In this document: piece after piece, positions 25,379 to 34,844 of the stretch
Layout of the letters: each line of letters begins with the position of its first letter
How positions within the stretch are numbered: position 1 is the stretch's first letter
Assembly: GCA_018648265.1 (NCBI GenBank)
Contig: JABGRN010000004.1
Span: 1-64,000 of the forward strand
From: Prolixibacteraceae bacterium
Lineage (GTDB): Bacteria; Bacteroidota; Bacteroidia; Bacteroidales; Prolixibacteraceae
Direction of reading: 5' to 3'
DNA length: 64,000 bases
Notes under the pieces: generated by a model
Databases searched by the model: none
What the model was told of the DNA's origin: nothing
The model's input: only the letters and a program-made list of their open reading frames with translations
Made by a program: the position numbers and the translations under genes

Positions 25379-27304
25379 ATGAGACGATTTAACATCCATT
25401 TATTTCATGTAACTATTGGTTTATTCGGATTTTTACATTTCACAAATCTTCATGCTCAAAAACCTGTTGTTGCAATTTTTGCAAATGACGAAAAGGCAAA
25501 AGAGAATTCTGATTCCGGAGAGTTCTGGATTATTCAGCTTGACGAGCCTTCACCAAATTTAACCGTAAAGATTAAAATAGAAGGAACTGCAAGTGACGGA
25601 TTAGATTACAGGTGTTTCAGCGATACCTGGAAAGTGAATAAAAGGAAAACTTTTAAAGTTCTTCCAATTAATGACGGCATTCTTGAAGGTGACGAAACGG
25701 TAAAAATTACCATTCTTGAAAGCCCTGATTATGACATTGAGGAAATTCATAAAAGTGCGACTGTTACAATTCAGGATAATTCGCTTCCTGATGTTGAGTT
25801 TTTAACCCCTTCTTCGGTTGGAAAAGAAGCCAGAAGTAATGTAGATATTAAAGTTGCTCTTTCAAAAGCTTTTATAAAGGAAATTGAACTGGATTATTCT
25901 GTTCAGGGTGTTGTGGCCGAACAAAACACAGACTTCAAATTGAATTCCGGGACATTGATTATTCCGGCAGGGAAAACAGAAGCTTCCATTAATTTAAAGG
26001 TAATAGACGATAATGAAGCCGAAGGAGATGAAACCGTTGTAATTCGTTTGCACAATGCCAAAAACGCTAATATTGAAACACAACATGCTCATTATTATAC
26101 AATTCAAAATGATGATGGTGTCTATACAGAAAGTGTTGTTTACGATCGTATTTATGGAGCACTTCTTGGTTTCAGGGCGGGTTGTTCGATGGGTGCGGTA
26201 ACGGAGTTCAATTGGGATCAACAACGTTCTAAAGCTACTTTTGGACTGCTGGAAGATTTTAAACCTTTTGTACATTATGGCGATTCATGGACACATCCTG
26301 CAGGAGCAACAGAAGATGGCGGCGAGCGGCATAAATTATTATGCACAGCAATTATTGAGAAACAAGATCGTATAAATTACCAGGACATGAAGAATGTTTG
26401 GTTGCGCGATTGTGAAATTGAGAATATGCGCCACATGACCCAAAATTACGACAGGGTTCTGCTTTCCTTTGCTAAATGGGGAGTGCCACCAGCAGATTTT
26501 CCGATAACAAAATATGGCAAACCGAGAGATCTTGGTGAGCACATTCATTTAACAGCCCGTACTTTTCAGGCATTACCATGTATAAATGCCGGTGACCCAG
26601 AAAATGCTATTTTTGATATGAATGAAATGGGGAAACTGTATTATGAAGATCCGAACGATCTTGCTTTTGCGTGGGGGGCAGTGTATAACGCTGCAATGGC
26701 TCTGGCTATGCTTCCTGATGCTACAGTTGAATCTGTAATAGAGGGGGCACTAAAATACGCAACACCCGAAATTGAAGAAGAACTCAGGTATGTAATGTCT
26801 GTAAGCGAAAAATACGAAGACCCAATGAATCGGGAAATGTGGCAGGAACTAACGGATATTTATATGGATCCTGAGAGTAAATACAATGCCTTTGCCCGAA
26901 TAGAGAAATATCCCAATTCAAGTATTTTTGAAAATGTAGGCTTTGCATTTGCTCTTTTTAAAGCTACAAATGCAAATGTAAGGCAAAGTGTAATTATTGC
27001 AACTAACCGTGGATACGATACAGATTGTACAGCAGCTAGTGCTGCAGCATTGTGCGGAGCTTTATCCGGTACTTCAACAATTCCAAAAGACTGGGTAAAA
27101 ACACTCGATTCAGGAATTGCAAATAATCCTTACACAAATTCACATTTTACAAATAAAGCTACTGCCGACGGTCTTTATTTAGCCCTACAAAGCAAAGTTA
27201 AAAGGATGGAAAAAGAAGCAGCCTCAATGAAAAAGAATTCAGAGGAAGCAAAGAAAATTAATGCTTATCTTAAAGTTATGCGGGAAGCAGATGTACTCAA
27301 ATGA
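25379..27304 (+). CDS. Exported Calx-beta/ADP-ribosylglycohydrolase protein
   Basis: A 641-residue protein. The signal peptide ends near residue 26 (LHAQ). Two Calx-beta-like domains follow (about 30-135 and 138-250; motifs EGDETVKITI and EGDETVVIRL). The C-terminal ~380 residues are an ADP-ribosylglycohydrolase fold, with RIYGALLGFRAGCSMGA at its start, TEDGGERH at the usual acidic metal motif and NRGYDTDCTA at the second metal site. The first acidic motif departs from the common TDDT form, so activity on ADP-ribose is not assured. Export and adhesive-type domains suggest an extracellular or periplasmic glycan or nucleoside role. The last ~35 residues are a charged helix. Confidence 0.83.
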   Translation: MRRFNIHLFHVTIGLFGFLHFTNLHAQKPVVAIFANDEKAKENSDSGEFWIIQLDEPSPNLTVKIKIEGTASDGLDYRCFSDTWKVNKRKTFKVLPINDGILEGDETVKITILESPDYDIEEIHKSATVTIQDNSLPDVEFLTPSSVGKEARSNVDIKVALSKAFIKEIELDYSVQGVVAEQNTDFKLNSGTLIIPAGKTEASINLKVIDDNEAEGDETVVIRLHNAKNANIETQHAHYYTIQNDDGVYTESVVYDRIYGALLGFRAGCSMGAVTEFNWDQQRSKATFGLLEDFKPFVHYGDSWTHPAGATEDGGERHKLLCTAIIEKQDRINYQDMKNVWLRDCEIENMRHMTQNYDRVLLSFAKWGVPPADFPITKYGKPRDLGEHIHLTARTFQALPCINAGDPENAIFDMNEMGKLYYEDPNDLAFAWGAVYNAAMALAMLPDATVESVIEGALKYATPEIEEELRYVMSVSEKYEDPMNREMWQELTDIYMDPESKYNAFARIEKYPNSSIFENVGFAFALFKATNANVRQSVIIATNRGYDTDCTAASAAALCGALSGTSTIPKDWVKTLDSGIANNPYTNSHFTNKATADGLYLALQSKVKRMEKEAASMKKNSEEAKKINAYLKVMREADVLK

Positions 27305-27393
27305 TAAAAAGTAATTAAAGAAAGAATACAAATTTGAAGAAAAAAGTAATAATGTTTTTTCACCACAAAATTGCGTTCAAAATAAAACATAAT

Positions 27394-28794
27394 TCAGGCA
27401 TTGTCAACTTTCAAAATTTCCCGCGCCATTAAAACCCCATTAACAGAAGCCTGCATCAACCCACGGGTAATTCCGGCACCATCACCACCAACAAAAAGGT
27501 TTTTAATGGTATCGGTTCGAAAGCCATTGTTCACTTTAATTTTGTTCGAGTAAAATTTTACTTCAACACCATAAAGCAAAGTTTCATCACTGGCAAGGCC
27601 CGGACTAACTTTGTCTAATGCCTGGATCATTTCAATAATATCAGTCATAATCCTGTAGGGTAAAACAAGGCTTAAATCGCCGGGAACGGCATCTTTTAAA
27701 GTTGGAATTATGTTGTTTCTGAAAAGACGTTCGGGAGTGGTTCGCCGTCCTCGAACTAAATCGCCAAACCGTTGCACTAAAATTTTATGCTGGGTGAGCA
27801 TATTTGCCATGTCGGCCACGTGTTTCCCAAATTCGAGAGGCGAATTAAACGGCTCGGTAAATTTTTGCGACACCAGCAAGGCGAAATTAGTGTTATTACT
27901 TTTTATGACTTTGTAACTGTGCCCGTTTACCACTGCCAGATTATTATCGTAATATTCCGACGAAACAAACCCGCCGGGATTAGAGCAAAATGTTCGTACT
28001 TTATCGTCGAAAGTTTTTGTGTAATGAATAAGTTTTGCCTCGTAGAAATTATCGTTGATTTCCTGCATAATTTCATTTCTGCACTCCAACCGAACTCCAA
28101 TATCTACTACGCCAACTTCTGTTTTTATCTGGTGTTTTTCGCATTTTTTTAGCAGCCAGTCGGAACCTTCGCGCCCAACTGCCACCACAACATTTTTTGC
28201 AAACACATTCTTTTCTTTTACAACTACTCCTTTAACACTACTGTTCTCGAAAATAAAATCTGTTGCCGGACTACGGAACAGAACTTTAACCCCTTTTTCA
28301 ATAATGTGTTTATAAAGCGACTTATACAATGTCTGCGTTTTTTCGGTTCCCAAATGGCGCACCGGACAGTGTACCAAACGCAAATTTGCTTCAATCGATT
28401 TTTTCTGAATGCCACGCATTGCCGAAGAAATAATTTCGCCATGAACTTCGGGATCAGCGCCAAATTCAAGATAAATATCATCGGCATATTTTATCATTTC
28501 GTTGGCAGTTTCAACACCAATATAATCAGAAATGGTACCTCCAACTTCGTGCGAAAGCGAAAGTTTTCCATCGGAAAAAGCACCGGCACCTGCCCAGCCA
28601 GTTGTAATATTACATGGATTGCAATGAACGCAGGTTCCTCCGTTTGTGTGTTTCGGGCATTTTCTTTTGTAGATATCCGGCCCTTTTTCGAGCATGAGGA
28701 TTTTTAACTCCGGCTTATTTTTAATTAACTCGTAGGCAGTAAAAATGCCGGCAGGACCGGCACCAACTATAATTACATCGTATTGACTGTTCAT
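27394..28794 (-). CDS. FAD-dependent oxidoreductase (COG2509 type)
   Basis: A 466-residue FAD protein. The N-terminal Rossmann motif GAGPAGIFTAYEL (about 11-23) binds FAD, a Cys-rich segment (KCPKHTNGGTCVHCNPC, about 44-60) follows, and a C-terminal GGDGAGITRGLMQA closes the FAD site. This matches the uncharacterised NAD-utilising dehydrogenase family COG2509. The cysteine cluster may hold a metal or disulfide. The gene diverges from the GH97 gene with a 106-bp spacer. Substrate unknown. Confidence 0.87.
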   Translation of the reverse strand: MNSQYDVIIVGAGPAGIFTAYELIKNKPELKILMLEKGPDIYKRKCPKHTNGGTCVHCNPCNITTGWAGAGAFSDGKLSLSHEVGGTISDYIGVETANEMIKYADDIYLEFGADPEVHGEIISSAMRGIQKKSIEANLRLVHCPVRHLGTEKTQTLYKSLYKHIIEKGVKVLFRSPATDFIFENSSVKGVVVKEKNVFAKNVVVAVGREGSDWLLKKCEKHQIKTEVGVVDIGVRLECRNEIMQEINDNFYEAKLIHYTKTFDDKVRTFCSNPGGFVSSEYYDNNLAVVNGHSYKVIKSNNTNFALLVSQKFTEPFNSPLEFGKHVADMANMLTQHKILVQRFGDLVRGRRTTPERLFRNNIIPTLKDAVPGDLSLVLPYRIMTDIIEMIQALDKVSPGLASDETLLYGVEVKFYSNKIKVNNGFRTDTIKNLFVGGDGAGITRGLMQASVNGVLMAREILKVDNA

Positions 28795-28900
28795 TTTGAA
28801 TATTATTGGTTTCCCAATATGTAAAAGTAATCATTTTTCATTATCAAATATGAATTGTTTTTGTGATCTTTGGTATCAAAATCAAATTACTGAAACCGTT

Positions 28901-30790
28901 ATGAAATACCTTTTCGTGGTTTTAATCGCTGTTTTACTTTTTTCTTGTAATAAAAATGAACTCGTTTTTTTAAAAAGTCCTGACAAAAAAATTCAACTTA
29001 ATTTTGGAATAAATGAGCTGTCAGAAATCTTTTATTCAGTTGAATTTGAAGATTCCGTAATTATCCGACCTTCGCTTTTGGGATTTCAAATTGAAGAAGA
29101 AAGTGATTTTGGTAAAAACCTGAAAATTATTTCCGTTTCAGAAATGGAAGTAAACCAAACCTGGAACCCGGTTTATGGCGAACGTTCAGAAGTAAAAGAC
29201 TTTTATAATCAAGCTCAATTTCATTTAAAAGAAACGGTTTCACCTGAAAGAGAATTCAAAGTAACATTTAGGATTTATAATGAAGGAGTTGCTTTTAGTT
29301 ACACATTTTTAACTCAACACGGAAAAGATTCCGTAATCATTCAAAAAGAATTAACAGAATTCAATTTGAATAAAAATTACAATTGCTGGGTTTCAGATCG
29401 TGCGCAATCTGAATATCGAAAGCAAACAATAAATTCAATTGAAAAACCTGCCGAGCGACCACTAATTATTGAAGCCGGAGAAAATAGCCTGGCTTTGGGC
29501 GAGGCAAAACTTATTGACTTCCCCCGAATGAAATTTATGGCCTGGAAAAAAGAAAACTCGTTAGTAGCAGATTTGTTTGATAAAGCAAAAATTAAACTCC
29601 CTTACAAAACACCGTGGCGAACAATTATGATTGGGAAATCGGCAGGAGAATTGCTCGAAAACAATTTCATTTTTGAAAACCTAAACGATGCATGTGCCAT
29701 TGAAAATACTTCGTGGATTAAACCTGGCAAAGTAATTCGTGAAGTAACATTAACTACAAAAGGCGGATTGGCGTGTGTAGATTTTGCCGAAGCAAACGGA
29801 CTTCAATATGTTGAATTTGATGCCGGTTGGTACGGCCCCGAAAACGATAAAATTTCTGATGCCACAACAATTACTGTTGACCCAAAACGTTCACCCGGCC
29901 CACTCGATTTACACCAGGTTATAAAATATGCCGAAACTAAAGGAATCGGGATTATTGTTTACGTTAACCGGCGAGCACTGGAAAATCAATTGGATGAAAT
30001 TCTTCCGCTTTACAAATTGTGGGGAATTAAAGGTGTAAAATATGGCTTTGTACAAGTGGGTTCGCAAAAGTGGACAAGCTGGTTGCACGAAGCGGTAAAA
30101 AAAGCTGCCGAAAATGAGTTGATGGTTGACATCCACGATGAATACCGGCCAACAGGTTTTTCGCGGACTTACCCAAATTTAATGACTCAGGAAGGAATTC
30201 GCGGCGACGAGGAAAGTCCGACAAACGAACATACTTTAATAACACTTTTTACACGAATGATTGTCGGTGCCGGCGATAATACAAACTGTTATTACGCACC
30301 GCGGGTTAATGAAAAAATGGGTGGAAATATATCGCAGCTTGCAAAAACGGTGATGATTTATAGTCCATGGCAATTTTTGTATTGGTACGACCGGCCACCA
30401 GGTTCGCCGGGTAAAAAAGGCGGTGCCGGAAGTTCCGATGGATTTATTCAAAACCATCCGGAGTTGGAATTTTTTAAAAATTTGCCAACTGTTTGGGATG
30501 ATACAAAAGTCCTGGAAGTTGAAATCGGAAAGTTTGCAACAATAGTTCGAAGGTCGGGCAATGATTGGTTTTTGGGATCGTTAACCGGCAACGTTCAAAA
30601 TTCATTTCAATTAAAAACTGATTTTTTAAATCCCAGCGAAAAATACAAGGCAACAATTTATTCATACGATCCTGAATCTCATTCCTCAACCAAAGTAAAA
30701 ATTGAAAAAAAAGAGGTTAACGCGGAATCGGTTTTAAATTTTAATATTGAAAAGAATTCGGGCTTGGCAATTCATTTTCAAAAAAAGTAA
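28901..30790 (+). CDS. Glycoside hydrolase family 97 lipoprotein (SusB-like)
   Basis: A 629-residue GH97 protein with a lipoprotein signal (lipobox LLFSC near residue 17). An N-terminal beta-sandwich (about 20-250), a central (beta/alpha)8 barrel (about 265-530; VEFDAGWYGPE, IIVYVNRR, MVDIHDEYRPTGFSRTYPN, TQEGIRGDEE) and a C-terminal beta domain are visible. The strand that carries the Asp nucleophile in retaining GH97 enzymes reads KYGF here, as expected for an inverting, SusB-type alpha-glucosidase. The start is placed at ATG 28901, since the 35 upstream in-frame codons would precede the signal peptide. It is an orphan: no SusC/SusD pair is adjacent. Confidence 0.88.
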   Translation: MKYLFVVLIAVLLFSCNKNELVFLKSPDKKIQLNFGINELSEIFYSVEFEDSVIIRPSLLGFQIEEESDFGKNLKIISVSEMEVNQTWNPVYGERSEVKDFYNQAQFHLKETVSPEREFKVTFRIYNEGVAFSYTFLTQHGKDSVIIQKELTEFNLNKNYNCWVSDRAQSEYRKQTINSIEKPAERPLIIEAGENSLALGEAKLIDFPRMKFMAWKKENSLVADLFDKAKIKLPYKTPWRTIMIGKSAGELLENNFIFENLNDACAIENTSWIKPGKVIREVTLTTKGGLACVDFAEANGLQYVEFDAGWYGPENDKISDATTITVDPKRSPGPLDLHQVIKYAETKGIGIIVYVNRRALENQLDEILPLYKLWGIKGVKYGFVQVGSQKWTSWLHEAVKKAAENELMVDIHDEYRPTGFSRTYPNLMTQEGIRGDEESPTNEHTLITLFTRMIVGAGDNTNCYYAPRVNEKMGGNISQLAKTVMIYSPWQFLYWYDRPPGSPGKKGGAGSSDGFIQNHPELEFFKNLPTVWDDTKVLEVEIGKFATIVRRSGNDWFLGSLTGNVQNSFQLKTDFLNPSEKYKATIYSYDPESHSSTKVKIEKKEVNAESVLNFNIEKNSGLAIHFQKK

Positions 30791-30850
30791 TTCAACTAAA
30801 AATTAAACAAACGCAACTTTTAACAATTTCACACATCTTCAATAAAAAAA

Positions 30851-31279
30851 ATGAAATCTGCATTTTATACAATCCTCATATTTTTCCTACTAACCGGGTG
30901 TAACGAAAGTCTGGATATGGAATCTGATTTTACGCGAATACTTTCGTTGGAAGATATTAAGCGCGAATATTTAATTGCCGACAGTTTAAATTTATTGGAC
31001 GACCGCAGTAATCTGGATTTTGAAACAAAAATACTTGGTATAGATAAAAGAAACGGGCAAGTGATAATCAGAACCTGTTTAAATCGCGGATTTGGCTGTT
31101 TATTGTATTCCGATTTTTATACAATTTTGTACATAAATTGCGATTCGGTTTGTTGCGAAACGAACGGATTCTGGTTGGTTGATTATGTAGGAATTGCAGG
31201 GCAACCTTCACCCGTTGGATGTGCTCCTGATACTGTTCAATCGACTATCTCAACAGATTGTGGCTGCACTTCTAATTAA
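30851..31279 (+). CDS. Small cysteine-rich hypothetical lipoprotein
   Basis: A 142-residue protein whose hydrophobic N-terminus ends in the lipobox LLTGC. The mature part contains at least eight cysteines, including CCET and a terminal CGC, suggesting disulfides in the periplasm. It starts 60 bp after GH97 on the same strand and may be cotranscribed. Its 3' end overlaps the convergent TonB-C-like gene by 8 bp. Not recognised. Confidence 0.6.
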   Translation: MKSAFYTILIFFLLTGCNESLDMESDFTRILSLEDIKREYLIADSLNLLDDRSNLDFETKILGIDKRNGQVIIRTCLNRGFGCLLYSDFYTILYINCDSVCCETNGFWLVDYVGIAGQPSPVGCAPDTVQSTISTDCGCTSN

Positions 31280-32147
31280 TTTCCCAGTACAATCGACCAC
31301 CTCGCAAATCAACATAATCGTACTCGTATTTTATATAAATAAAGTTAATCGGGAACAACTGAAAACAACGTACATTTTTACCCTCAATTTGTGCCGGAGT
31401 CCACTCGCCAAGTAAAGTATGAAATGCTTGCAAAGCTAAATTATCGAGCGTTTTATTAATTCCTTCTTCAATTCTAATTCCCTCGAGCCTGCCATTTTCC
31501 ATTACCACAAATCCGACTTTTATTTGACCTGATGCTTGGGTTAGATCAAGCCCCGAATTATTAAATGTTTTTAGGATATGGGTATGCAATCGTCCCATTC
31601 CTTCGGGGAAAAGTGGGTCTTTTTCAACTGAATAAAACACATTGTCGATATATTTTTCTCCATTTTCCATCCAGTTTTTATTGGAAATCAATTCATTGTT
31701 TTTATAAACTGAGATGGATTTTTTATTACCGTCTGGATAATATTCCTTAACCTCTCTTTCAAATAACAAGGGTATTTTCGATATTGAAATCCCTGTTCTT
31801 TTTAATTCACCATTTTGAAAATCGGTAAATTTAAATTGGCCGTTATCCAGATTTTCAAATTCCCGGATTACAGAACCCGAAAAAACATCGCCTTTAACTT
31901 TAATTTCGTATGTAGAATTATCGATTATTGAAACGCGCTCAGCAAATAAAAATTTGTCTTTAACTTCGTCAGACTTAAAAGTTGTAATCTTAATTTTAGA
32001 TTTAGATTTATAATCAACCTCTTTTTTAATTACCCATTCTTCTGCATTAGCAACTTTACCATTTACGCCAAAATAAAAGGTTTTGTCTTTTTGGCTGAAT
32101 GCTAAAAATGGGGCCAGTATTAATAATAAAAATACAAATGTTTTCAT
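31272..32147 (-). CDS. Exported protein with TonB C-terminal-like domain
   Basis: A 291-residue protein. The signal peptide ends at AFSQ (about residue 19). The middle (about 20-190) has MORN-like repeat character (YYPDGNKKSISVYKNNELI). The last ~90 residues resemble the TonB C-terminal fold (GQIKVGFVVMENGRLEGIRI, followed by a helix and final strand). It lacks the N-terminal membrane helix and Pro-rich linker of true TonB, so it probably does not transduce energy; such domains are common in exported Bacteroidota proteins of unknown role. It follows rnhB in the same orientation (23-bp gap). Confidence 0.68.
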   Translation of the reverse strand: MKTFVFLLLILAPFLAFSQKDKTFYFGVNGKVANAEEWVIKKEVDYKSKSKIKITTFKSDEVKDKFLFAERVSIIDNSTYEIKVKGDVFSGSVIREFENLDNGQFKFTDFQNGELKRTGISISKIPLLFEREVKEYYPDGNKKSISVYKNNELISNKNWMENGEKYIDNVFYSVEKDPLFPEGMGRLHTHILKTFNNSGLDLTQASGQIKVGFVVMENGRLEGIRIEEGINKTLDNLALQAFHTLLGEWTPAQIEGKNVRCFQLFPINFIYIKYEYDYVDLRGGRLYWEIN

Positions 32148-32170
32148 CCATCCAAAGTAAAAAATATTTT

Positions 32171-32782
32171 TTATAAATCGAGTTCTAATTGTTCGTTTAA
32201 CAACCTGAAAGACATTCGATGATACTTAGTTACGCCAAATTTTTTAATTGCTTCCCGGTGCTTTTTTGTAGGATAACCTTTGTTATTATTCCAATTGAAA
32301 TCAGGAAAATCAGCATGGATTTTTTCCATAAAATCGTCGCGATAAGTTTTTGCCAAAACCGATGCAGCAGCTATAGAAAAAAACCGCCCATCGCCTTTAA
32401 TCATGCATGTAAAAGGGATTTTTGACTGCGTACGAAAACGGTTCCCATCAATAAGTAAATGCCTGGGTTGAATTTTTAATTTTTCTACCGCCATATTCAT
32501 TGCCAGAAAAGAAGCATTCAGGATATTTACTTCGTCAATTTTTTCATTAGACACACTTTCAACAGCCCAGGCAAGCGCTTCTTTTTCAATTAAGGGGCGA
32601 AGCTTGTAACGCTGCTTTTCAGTCAATTTTTTGGAATCGTTTAAAATTTCATTTTCAAAATCAGGTGGTAAAATAACTGCTGCCGCAAAAACCGGCCCGG
32701 CTAAACAACCACGACCAGCCTCATCGCAACCAGCTTCAATTAAATTCTTTTTGAAATAGGAAAGTAATTTTGATTTAACCAT
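32171..32782 (-). CDS. rnhB: Ribonuclease HII
   Basis: A 203-residue RNase HII. The catalytic DEDD set starts with D20-E21 in [13 protein letters not shown] and continues with the Asp of LLIDGN and a C-terminal Asp. The conserved [12 protein letters not shown] helix is present. It removes ribonucleotides from DNA and RNA-DNA hybrids. It is the middle gene of a leftward glycosyltransferase-rnhB-TonB-C group with short gaps (28 and 23 bp). Confidence 0.95.
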   Translation of the reverse strand: MVKSKLLSYFKKNLIEAGCDEAGRGCLAGPVFAAAVILPPDFENEILNDSKKLTEKQRYKLRPLIEKEALAWAVESVSNEKIDEVNILNASFLAMNMAVEKLKIQPRHLLIDGNRFRTQSKIPFTCMIKGDGRFFSIAAASVLAKTYRDDFMEKIHADFPDFNWNNNKGYPTKKHREAIKKFGVTKYHRMSFRLLNEQLELDL

Positions 32783-32810
32783 TCAATACTTCAATAAATC
32801 AGTCCTTCAA

Positions 32811-33935
32811 TTATTGCAAAGCCCTTTCAATACTCATCCAAAGTAATCGGGCTGTTTCATCCCAACTAAATTTATCTTTTTGAATAAACCCCTTTTGTAT
32901 CAATTCTTTTCGCAAGTCTGCATCAGTTTCTATTTTTATCATGGCATCTGTAATTTGTTCAATTTTGCAAGGGTCGGCATACAAAACAGCACTTCCGCCA
33001 ACTTCCGGGATAGAAGTTGTGTTTGAACAAATAACGGGTATCCCGGCACTCATCGCTTCTACAATCGGAATTCCAAATCCTTCGAAAAAAGGCACAAAAG
33101 TAAGGCATTTTGCAGCCCCAAAAATATGGTGCAAATCAGATGTTGCCACCCTTCCTGTAAAAACCACATCTTTTTTAAAATGCATATTATTATAAGTTTC
33201 GAAAATATGACCTGTTTTATGCATTTCGCCCCCAACAATAACCAGCTTAACCTTATTTTTGACTACACTTTTAAAAGCATCGAATGCCCTTAATAGTCCA
33301 CATACATTTTTACGAGGATGCAAAGCCCCAACAAATAAAAAATATTCCGATCCGTTGGTAAACTTCCTGCGTGTTTCAATTTGTTCTGCCTTCAATGTGG
33401 GCTTAAATATCTGGTTAATACCATCGTAAACAACATCAATTTTGTCGTAATCGACTTTAAACGAACGGGTAATATCCTCTTTTGAATAAAAAGAAACGGT
33501 GGAAATCCTTTTAGCTATCCGTGCAAATTTAGGAAAGAAATAGTTGTAATATTTTGCTATTAACCATGGGAAATCATCGGGGCGGTGTACAAAATTAATG
33601 TCGTGGATTACGGCCAACTGGGGCACTTTTGTACGCAACGACAAATAACCATCGGGCGAAATGAATAAATCGGCTTTGTATTTTTTTAATACCCTGGCGA
33701 TTTGAAATTCGAACCATAAATAAAACAAAAAAGGGTGCCTGGCCTGGGGACCAATAATTATTGGAGTAATATTTTCAGAAAAAATATATTCTTTAGAATA
33801 TGGCCTGTCGAAAATAAACAAAAAATGATGTTCAGGATGATTCCGTGTCATCCGTTTTAATGTTTCAAAGGTAAACCATCCTATTCCTTCAAGTTTCCCT
33901 TTTAAAAGTAATCTTGTATTTACTGCAATCCTCAT
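32811..33935 (-). CDS. Glycosyltransferase family 4 (GT-B)
   Basis: A 374-residue GT-B glycosyltransferase. The C-terminal domain has FVGALHPRKNV (phosphate/nucleotide loop, about 205-215) and the E-x7-E motif in PFFEGFGIPIVEAMSAG (about 275-291), typical of retaining GT4 enzymes. The start was set at ATG 33935, immediately before the conserved MRIAVNTR strand; an upstream Met (33953) would add six nonconserved residues. With the FkbM methyltransferase and flippase on the other side of the 149-bp gap, it suggests assembly of a surface polysaccharide or lipid-linked glycan. Confidence 0.88.
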   Translation of the reverse strand: MRIAVNTRLLLKGKLEGIGWFTFETLKRMTRNHPEHHFLFIFDRPYSKEYIFSENITPIIIGPQARHPFLFYLWFEFQIARVLKKYKADLFISPDGYLSLRTKVPQLAVIHDINFVHRPDDFPWLIAKYYNYFFPKFARIAKRISTVSFYSKEDITRSFKVDYDKIDVVYDGINQIFKPTLKAEQIETRRKFTNGSEYFLFVGALHPRKNVCGLLRAFDAFKSVVKNKVKLVIVGGEMHKTGHIFETYNNMHFKKDVVFTGRVATSDLHHIFGAAKCLTFVPFFEGFGIPIVEAMSAGIPVICSNTTSIPEVGGSAVLYADPCKIEQITDAMIKIETDADLRKELIQKGFIQKDKFSWDETARLLWMSIERALQ

Positions 33936-34058
33936 AATAAATAGATGAAACAAGCATGATAATTATTAATACACAGGAACAGGATTATTGGCAAGTTCAA
34001 TGTATTTCCGTTAAAAATAAACTGTTAAAAACACATGAAAATAGAAATTATTTTCTAA

Positions 34059-34066
34059 TATCTTTG
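34059..34066 (+). promoter_or_regulatory. -7 element upstream of the fkbM-like gene
   Basis: TATCTTTG matches TAnnTTTG and is followed by GCGG, 18 bp before the ATG at 34085. No -33 TTG at standard distance was found. Confidence 0.5.
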
Positions 34067-34084
34067 CGGCAAAGTTAGAAGTTA

Positions 34085-34834
34085 ATGAAAACTTTTGTAA
34101 AATATATTCTCCAAAAATTACTGGGGCTTAAAACCTACCTATATCTTTTTGCCCTTTTTGTAATTGTAAAACTTCGCTGGGATAAAAAAGAAAAAGACTT
34201 TTTTTATTTCCTTGGCCTTATCCCCGATGGTGGCATTGCCCTTGATATTGGCGCAAATATTGGCGTTACAAGTTATCACCTGGCAAAAAAACTGCCCGAA
34301 AGCAAGGTCTTGTCTTTTGAACCCTTATCGTTGAACATGGATACCCTTAAGCGGATAAAAAAACGCTTTCAATTAAAAAACATAACAGAATATCAGTTTG
34401 CAGTAGGAGATCAAAATGGCACGCTCGAAATGGTAATGCCGGTTGTTAATAAAGTGCCAATGCATGGACTAAGCCACGTTATGCACAAAGATATTGTTGA
34501 AAATAATACGGGACTTAGGTTTAAGGTCCCAATAATTATGCTCGATAATTTTAAAGAACTTGTAGAGGATAACAGAAAAATTACTGCTTTAAAAATTGAT
34601 GTTGAAAATTACGAGTTTTTTGTTTTAAAAGGTGGGGAAAAGTTAATAAAAAAACACAGACCAATTATTTATTGTGAGCTGTGGGATAACGAAAACAAGA
34701 AAAAAAGCATTTCGTTTTTAAATAACCTGGCCTATTCTACGTTCATTCTTTATAAAAAGGAATTGATTCCATATGATAAAATTAAAAATCATAAACACAA
34801 TTTCTTTTTTTTACCCAATTCATTAACTGATTGA
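34085..34834 (+). CDS. FkbM family methyltransferase
   Basis: A 249-residue SAM-dependent methyltransferase. Motif I is DIGANIG (54-60), followed by the acidic SFEPLS segment; ALKIDVENYEFFVLKGGEKL near residue 175 is the diagnostic FkbM segment. A hydrophobic N-terminal segment (about 15-30) may associate it with the membrane. FkbM proteins often methylate sugar hydroxyls of surface glycans, which fits the flippase and glycosyltransferase neighbours. The next gene starts 10 bp downstream. Confidence 0.87.
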   Translation: MKTFVKYILQKLLGLKTYLYLFALFVIVKLRWDKKEKDFFYFLGLIPDGGIALDIGANIGVTSYHLAKKLPESKVLSFEPLSLNMDTLKRIKKRFQLKNITEYQFAVGDQNGTLEMVMPVVNKVPMHGLSHVMHKDIVENNTGLRFKVPIIMLDNFKELVEDNRKITALKIDVENYEFFVLKGGEKLIKKHRPIIYCELWDNENKKKSISFLNNLAYSTFILYKKELIPYDKIKNHKHNFFFLPNSLTD

Positions 34835-34844
34835 TTGAATTATT

